DNA of 64,000 bases, taken from Bryobacterales bacterium (GTDB lineage: Bacteria; Acidobacteriota; Terriglobia; Bryobacterales; Bryobacteraceae). The notes beneath the pieces were generated by a model. It did not search any database and was not told where the DNA came from. It saw nothing but the letters and a program-made list of their open reading frames with translations. Each line of letters opens with the position of its first letter. Position 1 is the stretch's first letter. Both the position numbers and the translations under genes were made by a program. The stretch lies in NCBI GenBank assembly GCA_020852175.1, contig JADZBH010000044.1, forward strand, positions 1 through 64,000. The letters are read 5' to 3'. Positions 58,841-64,000 of this stretch are shown here, piece by piece.

Positions 58841-60325
58841 ATGGATCCCATGCGGCCGCCCCTCGCCTTAGGCACATTGCTGGCGCTGGCGGCGCTGCGG
58901 CTGGCCTTGCACACGCTCACCAACGGCCAGTATGGCTTTCACCGCGACGAACTCGCCTTTCTGGCCGATGCGCGCCATCTGGACTGGTGCTTTCCGGCCT
59001 ATCCGGCGTTCACGCCCCTGGTGGCGCGCCTGGGGCTGGTGCTGTTTGGCGCGGCGCCCGCGGGCGTGCGTCTGTTCGCGGCGCTGGCGCAATGCGGCGT
59101 GATGCTGCTGTCCGGGATGATGGCGCGCGAGCTGGGCGGAGGGCGGCGCGCGCAGGTGCTGGCGGCGGTGGCGGTGTCGGTGTCGCCGGTGGCACTGATG
59201 GCCGGGCACCTGTTCCAGTATGTGTCCTTCGACCTGTTCTGGTGCGTGCTGCTCAGTTGGGTGGCGCTGCGTCTGCTGCTCACCGGAGATCCGCGCTGGC
59301 TGGCGGCCGCCGGGGTGGTGGCGGGGCTGGGCCTGAACACGCGTTACACCATGGCGTGGATGACGGCTGGACTGTTGGCCGGCATCCTGGCCTCCCCTGC
59401 GCGCCGTCTGTTGTGGAACCGCTGGCTGTGGGCCGGAGCGGCGGCGGCGATTGTCCTGATTACGCCGGTGCTCGTGTGGCAGTGGCGTCACGACTGGCTG
59501 GCGCTGGAATTCACACGCGCCATGCACGCGCGCGATGTCCGCATTGGCCGTACGGACGGTTTTCTGTGGAAGCAACTGTTTGTGCCCGCGCACCTGTTCA
59601 CGGCGCCGCTCTGGCTGGCGGGGCTCTGGTTCTATCTCCGGCGTGGCGAGGGCCGCGCGGTGCGCTCGCTCGGCTGGGGTTTTCTGGCGACGCTGGCGCT
59701 GTACGCGTTGTCGCAGGCGCGCGACTACTACACCGCGCCGCTCTATCCGATGCTGCTGGCGGCCGGAGCCGTTGCCGCCGCCGGGTGGCGGACGTGTGCC
59801 TGGCGGGCGCAGTGGGCGGCGCTCGCCGTGGCGCTCATCACCGGATGGGCGATGATTGTGCCCGCCGCGCCAGCCGGTTCGCGGTGGTTTTACAAGGTGG
59901 TGTCGCTCAACGGCGACCTGGCCGAGGAGGTAGGCTGGCCGGAATTCGTGGCGCAGGTGGCGCAGGTCCATCGCGCGTTGCCGGAAGCCGAGCGCGGCCG
60001 GGCGGGCCTTCTCGCCTCGAACTACGGCGAAGCGGGCGCGCTCGGCCTGTATGGACCTGCCCTTGGGCTGCCGCCCGTCATGGGCCGGACGAACTCGTTC
60101 TGGCTGCGCGGCTACGATCCGCGCGAGCCGGGGACGGTGATCGTGACGGGCATGAGCGCGGAAAACGCCCAGCGTTACTTCGAGGCGTGCGAATGGAAGG
60201 CCACGATCACGAACTCGCTCGGCGTGCGGAACGAGGAATCGAGCGACGCCCGCTACATTCTGGTGTGCCGGGGCCCGCGTGAGCCGTGGGCGGAGTTATG
60301 GCGGCGGCTGCGGCAGTGGTCGTGA
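58841..60325 (+). CDS. GT39-like dolichyl/polyprenyl-phosphate-sugar membrane transferase
   Basis: 494 residues with about ten membrane helices. The first periplasmic loop holds FHRDELAFLADAR, the acidic motif of the PMT/ArnT (GT39, GT-C fold) family, and later YYTAPLYPMLLAAGA is typical. These enzymes transfer sugars from polyprenyl phosphates to lipid A, proteins or glycans at the periplasmic face. A soluble C-terminal domain of ~150 residues follows. It is divergent from the glycosidase-like gene and convergent with the next. Confidence 0.83.
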   Translation: MDPMRPPLALGTLLALAALRLALHTLTNGQYGFHRDELAFLADARHLDWCFPAYPAFTPLVARLGLVLFGAAPAGVRLFAALAQCGVMLLSGMMARELGGGRRAQVLAAVAVSVSPVALMAGHLFQYVSFDLFWCVLLSWVALRLLLTGDPRWLAAAGVVAGLGLNTRYTMAWMTAGLLAGILASPARRLLWNRWLWAGAAAAIVLITPVLVWQWRHDWLALEFTRAMHARDVRIGRTDGFLWKQLFVPAHLFTAPLWLAGLWFYLRRGEGRAVRSLGWGFLATLALYALSQARDYYTAPLYPMLLAAGAVAAAGWRTCAWRAQWAALAVALITGWAMIVPAAPAGSRWFYKVVSLNGDLAEEVGWPEFVAQVAQVHRALPEAERGRAGLLASNYGEAGALGLYGPALGLPPVMGRTNSFWLRGYDPREPGTVIVTGMSAENAQRYFEACEWKATITNSLGVRNEESSDARYILVCRGPREPWAELWRRLRQWS

Positions 60326-60335
60326 GCCGCGCGGC

Positions 60336-61622
60336 CTACTGCGACATGCCGCGCGCGGCGATGCTCCACACGGCCTCCACGGCATTGCCGCGCGTGCAAT
60401 AGAGACGGTCGTAGAGGTTCACCGTGGGATCGCAGTGCGGCGCGATGATCTCCACGCGGTCGCCCACCTGGAGCTTCAGCGCCCCGCCGGTGGACACCAG
60501 CTTGCCGTGTTCGTCGCCGCCGAAGCTGAACTTCAGCTCCGGGTCCTTGGGTACGGGCAGGAAGGAGCGGTCGGTGGCCATGGCCTTGAAGCCGGAGTCG
60601 ATGATCACATGTTCGTCCGCGGGACGGCTGACGACGGTGGCCAGGATGGTAAGCGCGTTGCCGAAGTCTGTGTATGACTCGCCAGTTTCTTTTCCGCCGA
60701 TCACGTTGTAGTCGGTGTCCATGAACATGAAGCTGCCGGGCTGAAGCTCCGTGATGCCGTCGATGTTCGAGTCGATGTTGTAAGTGCCCGTGGAGCCGCC
60801 GCTGAGCCAGGGCGTCTGGATGCCGCGTTTGTTCAACTCGGCGCGTGTTTCGATGGCCGGCGTCATCAGGGCGAGCGAGGTGTCGCGGCGCTTCTGCCAG
60901 CCCTTCACGTGCGCGGCGGAGCCGGCGTAGGCCTGAATGCCTTTGAGCTGAAGGTGGGGGAGCCTGGCGATCTGTTCGGCCAGGGCCACGGCGGGCACTC
61001 CGGGCATGACGCCCGTTCGCCCCGAGACACAGAGGTCGAGGGCCACCCAGAGCTTGCGTTTGGCGGCCGCTGCGGCATCGTTGAGTTCTTGCGCATTCCG
61101 GGCATTGTCCACGGAAAAGATGGTGTCCGGCGCCACGCCGGCCAGCCGCACGGCGCGTTCGATCTTGTACTTGCCGACGGCGGCCGTGGTCACCAGCAGT
61201 CCGCGCACGCCGTGAGCGGCGAACACCTCGGCCTCGCTCAGCTTGGCGGCGCAGGCGCCCGCGGCGCCCTGTTTCACCAGATAGCGGGCAATCTCCGGGC
61301 ACTTGTGCGTCTTGCCGTGCGGACGCAGGGCGCGGTTGCTCGCGCGCGCATGCGCCACCATCTTCTTCACGTTGGCCTCGAACAGATCGAGGTCCAGCAT
61401 GAGCGCGGGCGTGGGCGCCTCGTCCCTGGCGACGCGGCCCTTCACGTTGCCGCTGGCGAGAATCCGTTCAATCTCCGTCCAGGAGCGGGTGGAAGCCCCG
61501 CGCAGAAGGGCCGGAGCCGTTACGGCGGCCGCGCCGGCCGCCCGCAGAAAATGCCGCCGGTTGGAAATTGAAGTCCGGTTGGCCAGGAAAGCCCCAGTGT
61601 CCATGGAAGCCCGGTTGTCCAT
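60336..61622 (-). CDS. Tat-exported D-threonine aldolase/DSD1-family PLP enzyme
   Basis: 428 residues. SNRRHFLRAAGAAAVTAPA is a Tat-type signal. The alanine-racemase-like barrel begins at TPALMLDLDLFEANV, the PLP lysine is Lys104 in RPHGKTHKCPEIA, and the C-terminal metal site is APHCDPTVNLYD, as in D-threonine aldolase and D-serine dehydratase (DSD1). It would split or dehydrate D-hydroxyamino acids. Export of a PLP enzyme fits the Tat route, since the cofactor is loaded in the cytoplasm. It lies seven bases from the heparinase-like gene on the same strand. Confidence 0.85.
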   Translation of the reverse strand: MDNRASMDTGAFLANRTSISNRRHFLRAAGAAAVTAPALLRGASTRSWTEIERILASGNVKGRVARDEAPTPALMLDLDLFEANVKKMVAHARASNRALRPHGKTHKCPEIARYLVKQGAAGACAAKLSEAEVFAAHGVRGLLVTTAAVGKYKIERAVRLAGVAPDTIFSVDNARNAQELNDAAAAAKRKLWVALDLCVSGRTGVMPGVPAVALAEQIARLPHLQLKGIQAYAGSAAHVKGWQKRRDTSLALMTPAIETRAELNKRGIQTPWLSGGSTGTYNIDSNIDGITELQPGSFMFMDTDYNVIGGKETGESYTDFGNALTILATVVSRPADEHVIIDSGFKAMATDRSFLPVPKDPELKFSFGGDEHGKLVSTGGALKLQVGDRVEIIAPHCDPTVNLYDRLYCTRGNAVEAVWSIAARGMSQ

Positions 61623-61628
61623 GGAAGT

Positions 61629-62978
61629 TTAGTGTAGCGTTCCCGAAGGGCGCATGCGGACGCCCGCGCGGCGCCTGGGCGGCACGGCCAGTTCGATCAC
61701 GCCTCCGCGATCGGGCCCGGCGGCGAACATCTCCTCGTCGTCGATCTCCACGTCATAGGAGACCTCGGGTTTCAGGCCGAACAGATAATAGTGCGCCTTC
61801 TCCTCACCGGCCTCGATGGCAAAACGCCCGGTGGCGGGCAGCGTGAGCAGCGTCGTGTTGCCCATGACGAGGGGCGTGTTCAACGCCGCCCGGTCCAGGT
61901 TGATCACCTGTCCGTCGCGAAACATCTGGCGCATGCCGCCGGACTGGTAGAACCATGTGGCGTCGTCTTCCCACGACGAGCGCACCAGCAGGCGGCCATT
62001 GACGGGGTCGTGGAATACGTTCGGCAGGTAGTGGTAGCTAAGGCCCGGCTGGTAGGGGTTCGCCCAGAGGAACTCGTAGGGAATGGAGAACGCACCGCGC
62101 ATGAGGAAGCGGTCCTGGATCAGCCAGCCCTGCAGGAACTGGCTCTCCTGGGCGTTGGTGTCGAAGGCGACCATGGCCAGCGCGGCGGCGCGGTTGAGGG
62201 CGGCCCCGCGGAGGTCGGGCTCGCCGTGGGCTTGCATGACGGGGATGCGGTATTCGTTTTCCGGGCCGGGGTACGGCGCCGGGTAATGCGCCAGAAGGTG
62301 GAAGACGGGCAGGGTGGAGAAGTAGTGGGGGGCGTTCTCACGCAGGTCGAGGTCGAAGTTGTCGCGCATCGCATGGAACATCTCGTACAGGGCGAAGTGA
62401 TCCCGCGGTTCAAACACCAGGCCGCCCGACTTCAGGCGCGGCGTCACGGAGCGTTCCCACCAGCGGCCGTAGAGATCCTCGACAATGTTCGACAGCACAT
62501 CGGCGCCGTGTCCGGCCAGGGCGATGGCGGCAAACAACCGGGTGCGGTGCGCGGCGGGGGTGTCGGCCCCGGGAGACGCAAGGGCGGCGCGCAACTTGGC
62601 CTCCAGTTTCGCGGACTCCTCCTTGGACATGAGGATCTGGCACCAGTCAAAGACAATCGCGAGTTGGCGGAGATCGTTGCCTGGACCGAGGGCCCATTCC
62701 ACGGCCTGGCGGCCCCGAGGCTGGCTGCCGCTGGCCATGTAATAGGTGGCCAGGGCAAAGCCCGGCTCGGGGAAGGTGGCTCCGCCCTCCACCAGCGTTT
62801 TGAACTGAGCCCAGCGCATGGTGTCGCGCTCCTGCTCGCGGCGAATCAGGCGGGCGCGGCGTTGGGGCAGCAACAGCCGCGGATGATCGGTATCCACGCG
62901 GTATCGGGGTGAACCCTGGGCCCTGGCCCAGGCGGGAAACGAGAGAACGGTTGCCAGAAGGCGCCGGCGGGAGGGCAT
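61629..62978 (-). CDS. Exported heparinase/alginate-lyase-like protein
   Basis: 449 residues. MPSRRRLLATVLSFPAWARA is the signal. DHPRLLLPQRRARLIRRE at ~24-41 is the N-terminal pattern of heparinase II/III-like (alpha/alpha toroid) polysaccharide lyases. A helical domain and then a beta-rich C-terminal domain (from ~300: LLVRSSWEDDATWFY, INLDRAALNTPLV) follow, as in those enzymes. Catalytic residues are not obvious, and it could be a non-catalytic relative. An ATG ten codons earlier exists but adds no signal-like sequence. It is probably cotranscribed with the downstream PLP enzyme. Confidence 0.65.
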   Translation of the reverse strand: MPSRRRLLATVLSFPAWARAQGSPRYRVDTDHPRLLLPQRRARLIRREQERDTMRWAQFKTLVEGGATFPEPGFALATYYMASGSQPRGRQAVEWALGPGNDLRQLAIVFDWCQILMSKEESAKLEAKLRAALASPGADTPAAHRTRLFAAIALAGHGADVLSNIVEDLYGRWWERSVTPRLKSGGLVFEPRDHFALYEMFHAMRDNFDLDLRENAPHYFSTLPVFHLLAHYPAPYPGPENEYRIPVMQAHGEPDLRGAALNRAAALAMVAFDTNAQESQFLQGWLIQDRFLMRGAFSIPYEFLWANPYQPGLSYHYLPNVFHDPVNGRLLVRSSWEDDATWFYQSGGMRQMFRDGQVINLDRAALNTPLVMGNTTLLTLPATGRFAIEAGEEKAHYYLFGLKPEVSYDVEIDDEEMFAAGPDRGGVIELAVPPRRRAGVRMRPSGTLH

Positions 62979-63051
62979 CCGGTCCGATTGTGTCACACCG
63001 ACACACATGCCGCACCCTGTCGCACCGGCGGGCAGCCGAGCTGCGGGGCGG

Positions 63052-63068
63052 TCTTGTTGAAAACAAGA
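63052..63068. promoter_or_regulatory. Operator-like palindrome
   Basis: Perfect 7-base arms TCTTGTT and AACAAGA around GAA, 74 bases before the minus-strand heparinase-like gene and 80 bases before the first RNA candidate. It could bind a dimeric regulator. Confidence 0.35.
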
Positions 63069-63147
63069 GACTTGCGGTCAGATTTTCTTTGGTATCCGGG
63101 GTGCAGGAGCAAGTGTGAATTGATGGAGTTCACTCTCTAAACCTGAA

Positions 63148-63268
63148 CCCTCTGCTGCAACGGGTAGGCATGATGAGGATGCTGGGAACCCCCAGTGCTC
63201 ACGGGATGGATATTTTCGTTTTTGCCCATCCGAGTCTGATTACCAGTTGCATCAGAGGGGCTTTTTTT
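63148..63268 (+). ncRNA. Candidate structured RNA with closing stem and T-tract
   Basis: Arms 63148-63161 (CCCTCTG-C-TGCAAC) and 63246-63259 (GTTGCA-T-CAGAGGG) pair over 13 of 14 positions and enclose 84 bases with two inner hairpins: CTGGG-AACC-CCCAG (63182-63195) and GGATGG...CCATCC (63204-63231). The outer stem runs straight into GC and seven Ts, like a self-terminating small RNA. I do not recognise the family. It lacks the tmRNA, SRP and RNase P signatures and is shorter than typical 6S RNA. Confidence 0.45.
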
Positions 63269-63289
63269 ATGGCATCCAACGCAGAGGCC

Positions 63290-63538
63290 GGTGCGTGACG
63301 CCAGCGGGGTGAACATGAGGGATATTGTTATCCGGCCTGCCAGGGTGACGCTGCCAGCTCTGTCGCAGCTCCCGGGTGGGGAACTAAATCGGACGCGGGC
63401 CCCATCTGCGCGGAGCGCATCGAGTCGAGAGGCTCCTAGAGATGCGAAGCGGCGCCGCCTGAACCTCGGGCAACCGGGGGGCGGACCGCATCGGAATGTG
63501 TGATTCGTAGCTGAGAACCATTCCGATGCGGTTTTTTT
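63290..63538 (+). ncRNA. Second candidate structured RNA upstream of a strong terminator
   Basis: About 250 bases with consecutive hairpin potential: GGATA-TTGT-TATCC, GCGCATC...GATGCG around 63417-63450, and CCTCGG-GCAA-CCGGGG. They end in a strong terminator. There is no open frame with codon bias on the plus strand. The 5' end is a guess based on the preceding T-run. It could equally be the trailing leader or decay product of another transcript. Confidence 0.25.
63486..63538 (+). terminator. Strong rho-independent terminator
   Basis: CCGCATCGGAATG and CATTCCGATGCGG form a perfect 13-bp stem with a 20-base loop, followed at once by seven Ts. No protein gene lies upstream on this strand for over 2.6 kb, so the terminated transcript is probably non-coding. 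Confidence 0.85.
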
Positions 63539-63573
63539 CTTTACCCCACGTCCGGCCGTGGCGGCCGCGAAGC

Positions 63574-63867
63574 CTACCAGGCCAACGTTCCGGTGCGCGG
63601 CGGCTCCTCCGGGTTCGGCAGATACACCGTGTGGCACTTCTCGCAGCGGTAAATTTCGGCATTCGCGCCATACTGCCGCTTCAACTCATCACCAAAAAAA
63701 TACCAGCGTTTCAGGTGGCCGGCGCAGAGCTTGCCTTTTTCGTCCTTTTCATTGCACGCCCTCATGCGGGGGGCGCGCTGTTTCACCTTCGTGCCGTCGG
63801 ACAAGGTTCCCACATCCACGGCCTGAATGATTTCCCGTTTGGATTCGGCGTATTTAGGATTCGCCAT
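63574..63867 (-). CDS. Small Cys-containing conserved protein
   Basis: 97 residues, soluble. Four cysteines sit in two pairs: CNEKDEKGKLC near 39-49 and CEKC near 75-78 with a following His. This is a plausible zinc ribbon, with WYFFGDELKRQYG between them. The N-terminus (ANPKYAESKREI) is charged. The C-terminus PNPEEPPRTGTLAW is probably flexible. The family is not recognised. A partial coding frame reads into it from the right edge on the same strand. Confidence 0.65.
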   Translation of the reverse strand: MANPKYAESKREIIQAVDVGTLSDGTKVKQRAPRMRACNEKDEKGKLCAGHLKRWYFFGDELKRQYGANAEIYRCEKCHTVYLPNPEEPPRTGTLAW

Positions 63868-63909
63868 GACGTTCCGCTGACCGGATCATAACATAGCCGA
63901 AAGGCGGAC

Positions 63910-64000
63910 TTAACTCATGTAACGGCCCAGAATGGCGGGCAATGAAGAGGAGAAGACGCTACGGGGAAGCACCTCCGTGAGGCCCGCTTGAAGCGCCTCC
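63910..64000 (-). CDS. Possible C-terminal end of a gene running off the right edge
   Basis: An open minus-strand frame from the edge encodes 29 residues (EALQAGLTEVLPRSV ... ILGRYMS) ending in TAA. Its amphipathic pattern and codon choice look coding. It ends 43 bases before the start of the small Cys protein gene, so the two may be cotranscribed. It is too short for a function. Confidence 0.35.
   Translation of the reverse strand, partial: EALQAGLTEVLPRSVFSSSLPAILGRYMS

Larger units (their letters stand above)
62979..63573. other. ORF-poor region with structured-RNA candidates
   Basis: 595 bases without a credible protein gene. From left: leader of the heparinase-like gene, a palindrome TCTTGTT-GAA-AACAAGA (63052-63068), a first structured element ending in seven Ts, then a second hairpin-rich stretch that ends in a strong 13-bp terminator. 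The long minus-strand open frame across here lacks any coding pattern. Confidence 0.6.

Noticed and set aside
63137..63637. 166-codon minus-strand frame across the RNA candidates
   Set aside because: It crosses two terminator hairpins and overlaps the small Cys gene. Composition is unlike local coding sequence and no ribosome site is present.

Overview
The window is GC-rich, gene-dense chromosomal DNA from a Gram-negative bacterium, most likely an acidobacterium of the Solibacter/Bryobacter type. This lineage is inferred from: two giant Oar-like TonB-dependent receptors with an N-terminal carboxypeptidase-regulatory-like domain, PEP-CTERM proteins, many catabolic enzymes with twin-arginine-like export signals, a heptose-LPS gene set, and strongly GC-biased codon use that leaves long meaningless open frames opposite real genes. 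No rRNA, tRNA, CRISPR array or prophage was seen.

Layout. 0-2.3 kb (minus): an exported FMN-dependent hydroxyacid dehydrogenase, a six-heme cytochrome c and two ATP-synthase accessory proteins (AtpZ/AtpI type), all joined by 4-base overlaps and reading off the left edge. 2.4-6.4 kb (plus): scpA-scpB-rluB-CoA-binding protein, then a radical SAM/SPASM protein lacking one cluster cysteine. 6.5-21.4 kb: two PEP-CTERM proteins, a large lipoprotein, alaS, an EF-G-2-like GTPase with MarR and GNAT genes, a serine hydrolase, a second MarR gene, an RND/ABC adaptor and several small conserved unknowns. 21.4-25.6 kb: XerC/D recombinase, CCA-adding enzyme, ABC exporter. 25.7-32.8 kb: glycosyltransferase, MscS-like membrane protein and polyphosphate kinase 2, split by a TonB receptor. 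32.9-37.3 kb: a second TonB receptor, an operator-like palindrome and a GntR regulator. 37.4-48.7 kb: BlaI-like regulator, YhaM-like nuclease, SurA-like chaperone, truA, mfd, and heptose/LPS genes (rfaE2, waaF, a cytidylyltransferase-fold protein, waaC, a methyltransferase). 48.7-54.7 kb: Tat-type enolase-superfamily and aldo/keto reductase enzymes, a HipA-like kinase, an acidic/lysine-rich chimera and an MltD-like transglycosylase. 54.9-57.3 kb: a type II restriction-modification cassette (Eco29kI-like GIY-YIG nuclease, C5-methyltransferase, Vsr). 57.2-64 kb: exported glycosidase-like protein, GT39 transferase, D-threonine-aldolase-like enzyme, heparinase-like protein, an ORF-free stretch with two candidate structured RNAs, and a small Cys protein.

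The most striking observation is architectural. The restriction-modification cassette sits between two perfect 63-bp copies of the 3' end of the adjoining glycosidase-like gene. The first TonB receptor sits between two diverged copies (about 88% identical by eye) of the last ~158 bases of the MscS-like gene. Both look like insertions that duplicated a long target at the 3' end of a resident gene, one recent and one old, in the same 30-kb stretch. The other notable points are the flavoenzyme-cytochrome-ATP synthase gene string, the radical SAM protein with a Ser in place of the first cluster Cys, and the candidate RNAs near 63.2-63.5 kb.
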